From: Nocardiopsis ganjiahuensis DSM 45031 | GTDB taxonomy: Bacteria > Actinomycetota > Actinomycetes > Streptosporangiales > Streptosporangiaceae | Assembly: GCF_000341085.1 (NCBI RefSeq) | Contig: NZ_ANBA01000014.1 | Span: 186,001 to 250,000 of the forward strand | Direction of reading: 5' to 3' | Length of the DNA stretch: 64,000 bases | Shown: piece after piece, positions 1-7,452 of the stretch | How the letters are laid out: each line of letters opens with the position of its first letter | How positions within the stretch are numbered: the stretch's first letter is position 1 | Notes under the pieces: model-generated | Told to the model about the DNA's origin: nothing | The model's database searches: none | The model's input: only the letters and a program-made list of their open reading frames with translations | Made by a program: the position numbers and the translations under genes

Positions 1-1754
1 AAGAAGCGGCGGCGCCGGAAGACCGGGTGCTCGCGCCGCAGCCGGGCCAGTTCGCGCACGTAGTCCAGGAGGTCGTTGCCCGGGTACTCGCCGATGAGCC
101 CCGCGCCCTCCCAGTCGATCCAGGCGATCTCGTTGTCCTGGCAGTAGGCGTTGTTGTTCCCGCCCTGGGTGCGCCCGATCTCGTCGCCGTGCGAGAGCAT
201 CACCACCCCCTGCGACAGGTACAGGGTGGTCAGGTAGTTGCGCACCTGCCTGCGGCGCAGGGTGAGGATCGCGGGGTCCTCGGTGGGGCCCTCCACCCCG
301 TGGTTCCAGGAGCGGTTGTCATCGGTGCCGTCCCGGTTCTCCTCGCCGTTGGCCTCGTTGTGCTTGTCGTTGTAGGACACCAGGTCGGCCATGGTGAAGC
401 CGTCGTGGCAGGTGATGAAGTTGATCGAGGCCACCGGGCGGCGCCCGTCGTCCTGGTACAGGTCACTGGACCCGGCCAGCCGCGAGGCCAGTTCCCCCTT
501 GACCGGCTCGCCCCGCCAGAAGTCGCGGACGGTGTCGCGGTACTTGCCGTTCCACTCGGTCCACAGCGGCGGGAAGTTGCCCACCTGGTAGCCGCCCGGG
601 CCCACGTCCCAGGGTTCGGCGATCAGCTTGACCTGGGAGATCACCGGGTCCTGCTGGACGATGTCGAAGAACGTGCTCAGCCGGTCCACGTCGTGGAACT
701 CGCGGGCCAGGGCCGAGGCGAGGTCGAAGCGGAACCCGTCCACGTGCATCTCCAGGACCCAGTACCGCAGCGAGTCCATGATGAGCTGCAACGAGTGCGG
801 GTGGCGCACGTTCAGGCTGTTGCCGCAGCCCGTGTAGTCGAGGTAGTAGCGCTGGTCCTCGTCACTGACCCGGTAGTAGCCGAGGTTGTCGATGCCCCGC
901 CAGGACAGGGTGGGGCCCATGTGGTCGCCCTCGGCGGTGTGGTTGTACACCACGTCGAGGAGCACCTCGATGCCCGCCTCGTGCAGCGACTTCACCATCG
1001 CCTTGAACTCCTGCACCTGCTGGCCGTGTGAGCCGCGCGCGGCGTACCCGCTGTGCGGGGCCAGGAAGGCCAGGGTGTTGTACCCCCAGTAGTTGGTCAG
1101 CCCCCGCGCGACCATCGCGTGTTCGGGCACGAAGTGGTGGACCGGCATCAGCTCGACCGCCGTCACCCCCAGCGAGGTGAGGTAGTCGATCATCACCGGG
1201 TGGGCCAGCCCCGAGTAGGTGCCTCTCTGGTGTTCGGGGATGTCCGGATGGCGCATGGTCAGGCCGCGCACGTGCGTCTCGTAGATCACCGTCTGGTGGT
1301 ACGGGGTGCGGGGCCTGGACTCGTTTCCCCAGTCGAAGAAGGGACTGACCACCACGCACTTGGGCACGTACTTCGCGCTGTCGGCCGTGTTCTTGCGGTC
1401 CGGGTCGGCGAAGTGGTAGCTGAAGAGCGATTCGTGCCAGGTGAGGTCGCCGTTGAGCGCCTTCGCGTAGGGGTCGGTGAGCAGTTTGTTCGGATTGCAG
1501 CGCAGCCCGTGTTCGGGTGCGTAGGGTCCGTGCACGCGATACCCGTACTGTTGCCCCGGGCCGATCCCGGGAAGGTATCCGTGCCAGACGAAACCGTCGT
1601 ATTCGGTCAGCGGTATTCGGGTCTCCTTGCCGTCGTCGTCGAACAGGCACAGATCCACCTGTTCGGCCGCCTCCGAGAAGAGGGAGAAATTGGTGCCGGA
1701 CCCGTCGTAGGTCGCACCGAGCGGATAGGAACTACCTGGCCAGACTTCCACCAT
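1..1754 (-). CDS. glgX: Glycogen debranching enzyme GlgX (C-terminus cut by window edge)
   Basis: Isoamylase-type GH13 enzyme that hydrolyses alpha-1,6 branches of phosphorylase-trimmed glycogen in the cytoplasm. The reading frame is open from the ATG at 1754 to the left edge, giving 584 codons; the family usually has about 700, so the last ~100 residues lie outside. An N-terminal isoamylase (CBM48) segment begins with [15 protein letters not shown]. The GH13 motifs follow in order: DVVYNHT near residue 266, GFRFDLA near 339 (nucleophile Asp), AEPWD near 378 (acid/base Glu) and FITCHDGFT further on. An in-frame TAG lies 24 codons upstream of the ATG and no better start lies between. The ribosome site is weak. 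The leader contains two hairpins, annotated separately. Identity is seen directly; whether treXYZ partners follow cannot be judged. Confidence 0.95.
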   Translation of the reverse strand, partial: MVEVWPGSSYPLGATYDGSGTNFSLFSEAAEQVDLCLFDDDGKETRIPLTEYDGFVWHGYLPGIGPGQQYGYRVHGPYAPEHGLRCNPNKLLTDPYAKALNGDLTWHESLFSYHFADPDRKNTADSAKYVPKCVVVSPFFDWGNESRPRTPYHQTVIYETHVRGLTMRHPDIPEHQRGTYSGLAHPVMIDYLTSLGVTAVELMPVHHFVPEHAMVARGLTNYWGYNTLAFLAPHSGYAARGSHGQQVQEFKAMVKSLHEAGIEVLLDVVYNHTAEGDHMGPTLSWRGIDNLGYYRVSDEDQRYYLDYTGCGNSLNVRHPHSLQLIMDSLRYWVLEMHVDGFRFDLASALAREFHDVDRLSTFFDIVQQDPVISQVKLIAEPWDVGPGGYQVGNFPPLWTEWNGKYRDTVRDFWRGEPVKGELASRLAGSSDLYQDDGRRPVASINFITCHDGFTMADLVSYNDKHNEANGEENRDGTDDNRSWNHGVEGPTEDPAILTLRRRQVRNYLTTLYLSQGVVMLSHGDEIGRTQGGNNNAYCQDNEIAWIDWEGAGLIGEYPGNDLLDYVRELARLRREHPVFRRRRF

Positions 1755-1817
1755 GGGCGTCGTCAGTCTCTTGGTGTCGGGGCCCTGCCGGGCGTTGGTG
1801 TTGGTGACGACTTCTTT

Positions 1818-1878
1818 CTTCCGCTAAGGCAGCGGAAGTATGCCGAACTGGACCGATGATCATTCATCGGTCGAGTTC
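1818..1878 (-). promoter_or_regulatory. Two inverted repeats in the glgX upstream region
   Basis: Reading toward glgX, a 15-base arm at 1864-1878 pairs with 1845-1859 (GAACTGGACCGATGA on the plus strand, one mismatch, 4-base spacer). It is followed by a perfect 8-bp repeat, CTTCCGCT (1818-1825) with AGCGGAAG (1831-1838). Both lie 64-124 bp upstream of the start. No U-run follows, so they are not ordinary terminators. They could be a regulator operator or a structured leader; which is unknown. Confidence 0.5.
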
Positions 1879-1948
1879 GCGGGGGTTTTTGATGTTGTTA
1901 TCGCCAGGGATAGGGGTGTTGTTTGGATATGGCGCGGAAAGGGCGATT

Positions 1949-3580
1949 CTATCCGCGGGGCCGGGCCCGGTCCAGGATCAGCTGGGTGTCCACGCCCCGG
2001 GGCAGGGTCCCGAACACGTTCCCCCACTCACCGCCCAACCGCGACGCGGTGAAGGCCTCCGCCACCGGGGTCGGGGCGTAGCGCAGCAGTACCGACGCCT
2101 GCAGGGCCAGCGCCATCAGCTCCACCACCGACCGGGCCCGGTACTGGATCTCGTCCGGGTCTCCCAGGGTCTGCCCCAGCCGCTTCAGGGCCGCGTCGAA
2201 GTGGTCGTCCGAGCCCGCCGCCGTGTTCAGCTCGGCCATGAAGGCCTCCACCGACTCCGGGGACTTCGCCATCGCCCGCAGCACGTCCAGCGCCGCGACG
2301 TTGCCCGAACCCTCCCAGATGGAGTTGAGCGGGGAGTCGCGGAACAGGCGGGGCATGCCCGACTCCTCGACGTACCCGTTGCCGCCCAGGCACTCCAGGG
2401 CCTCCGCGGCGTGCACGGACTGGCGCTTGGTCACCCAGAACTTGCCCACGGCCACACCCAGGCGGCGGAACGCGGTCTCACCCTCGTCACCGCGCACCGA
2501 GCGGTCCACGGCCCCCGCCAGACGCGTCATGAGCGCTGTGGCCGCCTCCGACTCCAGCGCGAGGTCGGCCAGGACGTTGCGCATCAGCGGCTGCTCCACG
2601 AGCGGCTTGCCGAACGCGCTCCGGGAGCCGGCGTGGTTGAGCGCGTGCACCACGGCGGCGCGCATGCCCGAGGCGGAGCCGATCACGCAGTCCAGACGGG
2701 TGCTGTTGACCATCTCGATGATGGTGGGCACGCCCCGGCCCGGCTCGCCGACCAGGTGCGCGACGGCACCGTCGTACTCCAGCTCGGCGGAGGCGTTGGA
2801 CCTGTTGCCGAGCTTGTCCTTGAGCCGCTGGACGAACAGCCGGTTGCGGCTTCCGTCGGGCAGGACCCGTGGCACCAGGAAGCAGGTCAGGCCCTCGGGC
2901 GCCTGCGCCAGGGTCAGGAAGAGGTCGCTCATCGGGGCGGAGGTGAACCACTTGTGGCCGGTCAGCAGGTAGTGGCCCTCGGCGGTGGGCACGGCGCGCG
3001 TGGTGTTGGCGCGCACGTCCGAACCGCCCTGCTTCTCGGTCATCGACATGCCCGCGATGAGCCCGCGCTTGGTCAGCGGCGCCCGCAGGCCGAAGTCGTA
3101 GGTGCGCGCGGTCAGCAGCGGTTCGTACTGCTCGGCCAGCCCGGGGGAGTGGCGCAGCGCCGGGACGGCCGCGTAGGTCATCGAGATCGGGCAGCCGTGC
3201 CCGCTCTCCGCCTGCCCCCACAGGAAGAACTTGGCCGCTCGGGCCACGTGGGCGCCCTCGCGCCCGTCGGCCCAGGGCGCGGCGTGCAGACCGTGCTCCA
3301 CGGCCTGGTCCATGAGCACGTGGTAGGCGGGCTGGAAGTCGACCTCGTCGATGCGGTGGCCGTAGCGGTCGTGGGTGCGCAGGACCGGCGGGTAGGTGTT
3401 CGCGGACTCACCCCAGGCGCGCACCCGCTCGGAGCCCGCGGCGTCACCGATCTCGCGCACGTCGGCCTCGGCCCAGCCCGCGCCCTCTCGGCGCAGGCCC
3501 TCCAGGAGGGCGGGGTCGTCGGCGGCGCTGTAGTCACCGAGCGGAGTGGCCTGGTTGAACACCTCGTGTGTGGCGGGCAT
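1949..3580 (-). CDS. aidB: AidB-like acyl-CoA dehydrogenase
   Basis: FAD-dependent acyl-CoA dehydrogenase of the AidB branch (adaptive response to alkylation; isovaleryl-CoA dehydrogenase-like), 543 residues against 541 for E. coli AidB. The hallmark blocks are present: MTEKQGGSDVRANTTRA, then GHKWFTSAPMSD, a stretch with FLVPRVLPDGSRNR, and KDKLGNRSNAS. Near the C-terminus are CLGGNGYVEESGMPRLFRDS and NSIWEGSGN. The ATG at 3580 starts at the expected MPATHEVFNQ boundary. The family binds DNA through its C-terminal domain and may protect promoters; its in vivo reaction is debated. It stands alone, 194 bp from the neighbouring pdxH-like gene on the same strand. Confidence 0.88.
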   Translation of the reverse strand: MPATHEVFNQATPLGDYSAADDPALLEGLRREGAGWAEADVREIGDAAGSERVRAWGESANTYPPVLRTHDRYGHRIDEVDFQPAYHVLMDQAVEHGLHAAPWADGREGAHVARAAKFFLWGQAESGHGCPISMTYAAVPALRHSPGLAEQYEPLLTARTYDFGLRAPLTKRGLIAGMSMTEKQGGSDVRANTTRAVPTAEGHYLLTGHKWFTSAPMSDLFLTLAQAPEGLTCFLVPRVLPDGSRNRLFVQRLKDKLGNRSNASAELEYDGAVAHLVGEPGRGVPTIIEMVNSTRLDCVIGSASGMRAAVVHALNHAGSRSAFGKPLVEQPLMRNVLADLALESEAATALMTRLAGAVDRSVRGDEGETAFRRLGVAVGKFWVTKRQSVHAAEALECLGGNGYVEESGMPRLFRDSPLNSIWEGSGNVAALDVLRAMAKSPESVEAFMAELNTAAGSDDHFDAALKRLGQTLGDPDEIQYRARSVVELMALALQASVLLRYAPTPVAEAFTASRLGGEWGNVFGTLPRGVDTQLILDRARPRG

Positions 3581-3773
3581 ACCGGATCCGTTCCTGGGTC
3601 GGGGGCGTGTGTCGGCGGCCCGGTCGGGCGGCTGTCGGGTGCGGGAATCCTATCCCTGTGCCGCCGTCGAACCGAGCCGGGTTCGGGGTCCCGGCGCAGC
3701 ACCCGCCGGGGCCCGAACGCCTGTTCAGGGGTGGTTCCGGGTCAGGGCCGCGGGACGTCCGGGGGCCGGGGGA

Positions 3774-4442
3774 TCAGGGCCACAGGAGCTCGCGCTCCCA
3801 GACCGCGGTGGTGTCCTTGCGGCGGTACCGCAGCCGGGTGTGCCTCCGGTCGGGGTCGCCCTGCCAGAACTCGATCTCGGTGGGGGCCAACCGGTACAGG
3901 CCCCAGTTGTCGGGGACCAGGTCGGGCTCGGCCTCCAGCCTGGCCCGGCTCTCCTCGGCCGTGGCGTGGACGCTCTCCAGGCTGTCCAGCGGCTGGCTCT
4001 GCCGCCCGTGCAGTCCGGCCACCCGCCCCTCCAGGGGACGCGCGGTGAAGTCGGCGGCGCGCTCCTCGGGGCCGGCCAGCTCGACCGGACCCCGCAGCCG
4101 CACCTGACGGCCCTGCGGCCCCCAGAAGAACAGCAGCGCCGCCCGGGGGTTGACCGCGAGCTCCAGCCCCTTCACCGATGTCGTGGTGGTCGCGAACGAC
4201 CAGCCCTCGGGGGTGAGGTCCTTGAGGATGAGCACGCGCGCCGAGGGCGTGCCGTCGGCGTCCGCCGTCGCCACCGTCATCGCGTGCGGCTCGGGCACCC
4301 CGGCCTCGACGGCCTCGCCCAACCACTCCACGAACAGGCCCACCGGGTCCTCCGGCGCCGTCGCCGGGTCGAACGTCGCCAACGGCCCCGCGAACACCCG
4401 GAGCCCCCGCAGCATGTCCCTGATCCCGCCCTGCTCGGTCAT
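3774..4442 (-). CDS. pdxH: Pyridoxamine 5'-phosphate oxidase family protein
   Basis: FMN-binding split-barrel protein of 222 residues, the usual PdxH length (E. coli 218). The N-terminal half carries RVLILKDLTPEGWSFATT and LLFFWGPQGRQVRLRG, which match the FMN and substrate strands. The C-terminal part NWGLYRLAPTEIEFWQG followed by RRHTRLRYRR matches the PdxH dimerisation region. Expected role: oxidation of pyridoxine or pyridoxamine phosphate to pyridoxal phosphate. Several positions depart from canonical PdxH, so it may be the actinobacterial PdxH-like subgroup; the symbol is tentative. GGGGAG lies 6 bases before the ATG at 4442. Confidence 0.8.
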   Translation of the reverse strand: MTEQGGIRDMLRGLRVFAGPLATFDPATAPEDPVGLFVEWLGEAVEAGVPEPHAMTVATADADGTPSARVLILKDLTPEGWSFATTTTSVKGLELAVNPRAALLFFWGPQGRQVRLRGPVELAGPEERAADFTARPLEGRVAGLHGRQSQPLDSLESVHATAEESRARLEAEPDLVPDNWGLYRLAPTEIEFWQGDPDRRHTRLRYRRKDTTAVWERELLWP

Positions 4443-4585
4443 CGCGCACTCCCCGTCGCGTCGTCGCCAATACGTCGAACCTACCGACCACAGGCCCCCG
4501 CGCCCCGGCCCGGGCGCGGCGGAATGTCGTCACCGCACGCCAGACTGGCCCCGAACACCCGCCCCACGGAGCCAGGGAGACCCGT

Positions 4586-4936
4586 ATGAGCCGTGACACC
4601 GCCAAACCCGCCGAGCTGGACGAGCGCTCCCTGCTCCGGGAGATGTCCGCCGACCCCTACTTCCCCGACCACCTCGTGGCCAGGGGCAGGGAGGTCCTGC
4701 TGCGGCTGAGCGCACGCATCGAGGCCGAACGCCCCGCCGACCTCACCGCGCTGTACGTCCTCACGCACGCGGCCACCGAGGAGTTCAACGCCCTGGAAGA
4801 GGAGTTCGACGCCGCGGGCAGCGAGATCGAGACCGTGGCCCGGGACGACATCGGCGGCGCCTTCCAGGCTGTGGCCACCGCCCACGGGTTCGGTGACGCC
4901 GACCCCGAGGAGCTCGTCGGCACCCGCGAGTGGTGA
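4586..4936 (+). CDS. DUF5713-like small cytoplasmic protein
   Basis: A 116-residue acidic, mostly helical protein without signal or membrane segment. It has the pattern MSADPYFPDHLV, a basic GREVLLRL helix and THAATEEFN, which I associate with the DUF5713 family of unknown function. The ATG at 4586 follows GGGAGACCC. It is divergent from the pdxH-like gene (143 bp shared upstream region) and convergent with hsp20 across a hairpin terminator. Function unknown; family assignment is from memory of the motif layout. Confidence 0.6.
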   Translation: MSRDTAKPAELDERSLLREMSADPYFPDHLVARGREVLLRLSARIEAERPADLTALYVLTHAATEEFNALEEEFDAAGSEIETVARDDIGGAFQAVATAHGFGDADPEELVGTREW

Positions 4937-5005
4937 GGCCGCCGGCCCGGGCGCGCCCCGCCGCGGCCCGCCCGGGACGCGTGATCCGCCCCCGGGCATG
5001 AGGAA

Positions 5006-5027
5006 GGGCGCCCCGCGCGGGGCGCCC
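5006..5027. terminator. Bidirectional hairpin terminator
   Basis: Perfect 9-bp stem GGGCGCCCC / GGGGCGCCC with a GCGC loop, between two convergent genes (DUF5713-like and hsp20). No strong U-run, as is common in high-GC actinobacteria. Confidence 0.7.
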
Positions 5028-5040
5028 GGAAGGTGACGGG

Positions 5041-5493
5041 TCAGGACCTGATCGCGCTCTTCTCCTGTTCGGGGAGGACGGTCCGGTCCTGCCCGGGGGC
5101 GCTGTGGTCGACCGTGATCTTGCGGGCCTTGGACTGCTCCGCCACGGGGATGCGCAGAGTGAGGACCCCGTCGGCGTAGTTGGCCCGGATCTGCTCGGTG
5201 TCCAGGGTGTCGCCGAGGAACACCTGTCGGGTGAAGGTCCCGGTCTGGCGCTCGTTGACCAGCAGCTCCAGGTCCTCCTTCCGCAGGCCCGCCCGCTCGG
5301 CCCGCACCGTCAGCACGTTGCGCTCGACCTCCAGGTCGATGCTCTCGTGGCTGACGCCGGGCAGATCGAAGTGGATCACGAAGTCGTCGCCCTCGCGGTA
5401 GGCGTCCATCGCCATCGCTGCCGGGCGGCTGCTCTCCATGAGCCGCTGGGCGATCCGGTCGAATTCTCGGAAGTGTTCGTTGCGCATCAACAT
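5041..5493 (-). CDS. hsp20: Hsp20 / alpha-crystallin small heat-shock chaperone
   Basis: ATP-independent holdase that binds unfolding proteins. The protein has about 150 residues. A central alpha-crystallin beta-sandwich runs from AMDAYREGDDFVIHFDLPGV to ADGVLTLRIPVAE, including the conserved A-x-x-x-G-V-L-x-L-x-I-P signature. Start choice: the frame is open to a GTG at 5511, but GGAGGTG at 5503-5509 sits 9 bases before the ATG at 5493, so the ATG is preferred. An HspR (HAIR)-like inverted repeat lies at 5534-5554, about 40 bp upstream, which fits the known HspR control of hsp20 (acr2) in mycobacteria. Monocistronic. Confidence 0.93.
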   Translation of the reverse strand: MLMRNEHFREFDRIAQRLMESSRPAAMAMDAYREGDDFVIHFDLPGVSHESIDLEVERNVLTVRAERAGLRKEDLELLVNERQTGTFTRQVFLGDTLDTEQIRANYADGVLTLRIPVAEQSKARKITVDHSAPGQDRTVLPEQEKSAIRS

Positions 5494-5533
5494 CACCGTC
5501 GTCACCTCCACCTGTCTACTTCAGAGCCAATGA

Positions 5534-5554
5534 CTTGATGCGAGTGCGCTCAAT
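5534..5554. promoter_or_regulatory. HAIR-like HspR operator upstream of hsp20
   Basis: The HspR consensus is CTTGAGT-N7-ACTCAAG, i.e. CTTGA-N11-TCAAG. Here CTTGA (5534-5538) and TCAAT (5550-5554) are separated by exactly 11 bases, so 9 of the 10 core bases match with correct spacing. The two positions inside each arm are less conserved. The site lies 41-61 bp upstream of the chosen hsp20 start, beside an AT-rich patch that could be promoter. Confidence 0.6.
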
Positions 5555-5614
5555 TTTATTGCTTGCCCTCCGTGCCGTCAAACCTTCTGTGCCGTCGAGA
5601 ACCCGGGTCCGGAC

Positions 5615-5655
5615 ACACGGAGAGGCGGCCCCGGGGGAGGGCCGCCTCTCCGTGT
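5615..5655. terminator. Strong hairpin terminator of the sulfur operon
   Basis: 17-bp perfect stem (5615-5631 with 5639-5655; core GGAGAGGCGGCCC) and a 7-base loop, placed 12 bp beyond the stop codon of the sirohydrochlorin chelatase gene on the minus strand. Confidence 0.85.
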
Positions 5656-5666
5656 TCTGTCGTCCT

Positions 5667-6449
5667 CTATACGGTGGCGTGCCGGGCCGCGACCGCCGCG
5701 TCGTAGCGTTCCAGGACCACGCGGGCGAGTTCGGGCACGTCCCCGAGCGCGTCGGCGACCACCGAGGCGCCCGCCGCCAGCGCCTGGTCGCGGACCCGGT
5801 CGGAGAAGAACCCGGGCGCCAGCAGGTAGCCGCTGACCGCCACCCGCGCGTGGCCGCGCTCCAGCAGGGACCGCACCGCGTCGCCCGGGGCCGGCTTCGC
5901 AGCCGAGGCGTAGGCCGCCACGACCTCGCCCCACGGTCCCCGCTCGGCCAGTTCCCCCGCCAACGACTCGACGACCGCGTTGGCCTCGGCGTCGCTGGAC
6001 CCCGCCGAGGCCAGTACCAGAGCGGTCTCCGGGCCGGCCTGCGCGCCGGCCTCGGCCAGGCGCCGCTCCACCGCGTCCAGCAGCAGCGGGTGCGGGCCCA
6101 GGGGGTCGGCGTAGTGCACCCGCAGCCAAGGGCTGCGCTCGCGCGCCCGCGCGAGCACCGCGGGCAGGTCCACCTTGCTGTGGAACGCGGCCGTCAGCAG
6201 GGTGGGCAGCACCACGACCTCACCGGCACCGCCCGCGGCCAGTTCGTCCAGGGCGTCCTCGGCGCCGGGCGCGACGTGGTCCAGGTAGGACAGCCGCACG
6301 TCCAGTCCGGGGCGCAGCGCGCGCACCCGTTCGAAGACCGCCGAGACCGCCTCCGCCGACCTCGGGTCCCTGCTCCCGTGCGCCACCGCCAGCAGCCGAA
6401 CCGACGGGGACCGCACCGGCCCCCGTCCGTCCGCGTTCACGGCGCTCAT
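5667..6449 (-). CDS. sirB: Sirohydrochlorin chelatase (CbiX/SirB family)
   Basis: Inserts Fe2+ into sirohydrochlorin to make siroheme, the cofactor of the SirA reductase in the same operon. The protein has 260 residues. The N-terminal VRLLAVAHGSRDPRS has the chelatase HGS metal-binding histidine, and TLLTAAFHSKVDLP carries the second histidine; the two-repeat CbiX layout is complete. The ATG at 6449 overlaps the cysH stop codon (ATGA), implying translational coupling. A longer in-frame extension into cysH is open but would overlap it fully and is rejected. A cobalt chelatase role cannot be excluded by sequence, but the operon argues for siroheme. Last gene before the strong terminator at 5615-5655. 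Confidence 0.85.
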   Translation of the reverse strand: MSAVNADGRGPVRSPSVRLLAVAHGSRDPRSAEAVSAVFERVRALRPGLDVRLSYLDHVAPGAEDALDELAAGGAGEVVVLPTLLTAAFHSKVDLPAVLARARERSPWLRVHYADPLGPHPLLLDAVERRLAEAGAQAGPETALVLASAGSSDAEANAVVESLAGELAERGPWGEVVAAYASAAKPAPGDAVRSLLERGHARVAVSGYLLAPGFFSDRVRDQALAAGASVVADALGDVPELARVVLERYDAAVAARHATV

Positions 6450-7147
6450 GTGTGGATGCCGCACTCGGTCTTGCCGCTGCCCGCCCAGCGGCCGCTGCGG
6501 GGGTCCTCTCCCGGCGCGACACGGCGCGTGCACGGCTCGCAACCGATCGAGGGGTAGCCGTCGTACTGGAGCGGGTTCACGATCACGCCGTGCTCGGCCA
6601 TGTAGGTGTCCACCTCCTCCTGGGTCCACCGGGCGATCGGGTTGATCTTGGTCATCCGCCTCCGCCGGTCCCACTGCACGACCGGGGTGTCGCGCCGGGT
6701 CACCGAGTCCTCGCGGCGCAGCCCGGTCAGCCACGCCGAGTACGGCTCCAGCGCCCGCTGGAGGGGCTCCACCTTGCGCAGGTGGCAGCAGATGCCGGGG
6801 TCGCGCCCGTGCAGCCGCGGACCCAGGGCCAGGTCCTGCTCGGCCACGGTCCGCCTCGGTTCCACGTTGATCAGGTTGATGTCGTAGACGGAGGCCACGG
6901 CGTCGCGGGTGCCGATGGTCTCGGGGAAGTGGTAGCCGGTGTCGAGGAAGATCACGTCGATCCCCGGCGCGGTCTTCGAGGCGAGGTCCACCATGAGCGC
7001 GTCCGCCATGGAGGAGGTCATGCACAGCTCGGAACCGAAGGTCTCGGCGGCCCAGGCGATGATCTCCTGGGCCGAGGCCTCCTCCAGTTCCAGTGCGGCC
7101 CGCTCGGCCAGCTCGGGGCCGCCGGTCTGGGTGATCGTGGCGTTCAT
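6446..7147 (-). CDS. cysH: Assimilatory adenylyl-sulfate (APS) reductase CysH
   Basis: Reduces activated sulfate to sulfite with thioredoxin. 233 residues, PAPS/APS reductase fold with SSMADALMVDLA and DVIFLDTGYHFPET at the nucleotide site. The paired cysteines C120-C121 and C203-x-x-C206 are the [4Fe-4S] ligands that mark APS-using rather than PAPS-using enzymes, and the C-terminal ECGIH carries the catalytic cysteine. The ATG at 7147 overlaps the stop of the upstream small gene (ATGA), and the stop overlaps the next start, so the three reading frames are tightly coupled. No cysC, cysD or cysN gene follows inside the window. Confidence 0.93.
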   Translation of the reverse strand: MNATITQTGGPELAERAALELEEASAQEIIAWAAETFGSELCMTSSMADALMVDLASKTAPGIDVIFLDTGYHFPETIGTRDAVASVYDINLINVEPRRTVAEQDLALGPRLHGRDPGICCHLRKVEPLQRALEPYSAWLTGLRREDSVTRRDTPVVQWDRRRRMTKINPIARWTQEEVDTYMAEHGVIVNPLQYDGYPSIGCEPCTRRVAPGEDPRSGRWAGSGKTECGIHT

Positions 7148-7350
7148 TCGTTGCCTTCCGTCGGTCTGGAGGGGGCACCGCCCGCGGAGAACGAGGCGGA
7201 GCGCAGGCCCACGTACTTGACCCGGAACACCCGGGCGCACGACAGGCAGGCCCAGGGGTAGCCCTCGCCCTTGACGGCTGCGCCCTCCTCGGGCATCAGG
7301 TCCTCGTCGCCGCAGTAGGGGCAGTAGTAAGGCGCGGCCCTTTCGGACAT
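7144..7350 (-). CDS. Small two-CxxC protein of the sulfur assimilation operon
   Basis: 68 residues with YYCPYCGDED near the N-terminus and WACLSCARVFRVKY in the middle, a zinc-ribbon-like pair of CxxC knuckles. It lies between sirA and cysH and overlaps cysH by ATGA. Streptomyces has a similar small gene at this operon position, to my recollection, without known function. An SD-like GAGGTG lies 6 bases before the ATG at 7350. Plausible roles (inference only) are metal binding or electron or sulfur handling for SirA or CysH. Confidence 0.75.
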   Translation of the reverse strand: MSERAAPYYCPYCGDEDLMPEEGAAVKGEGYPWACLSCARVFRVKYVGLRSASFSAGGAPSRPTEGNE

Positions 7351-7452
7351 GGCGCACCTCTTCCTTCCGGTCGGGGCCCGGCCCCCCGTGGGAGGCCGGG
7401 CGGGCCCAACAGACCCTGGGTCGGGGTGTTGGGGCGGGTCGGGTTCAGCTGG

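Noticed and set aside
5667-7178. 503-residue frame joining the siroheme chelatase to an upstream extension
   Set aside because: The first ~243 codons run out of frame over cysH, which has intact Fe-S cysteines; the chelatase start ATG at 6449 overlaps the cysH stop.
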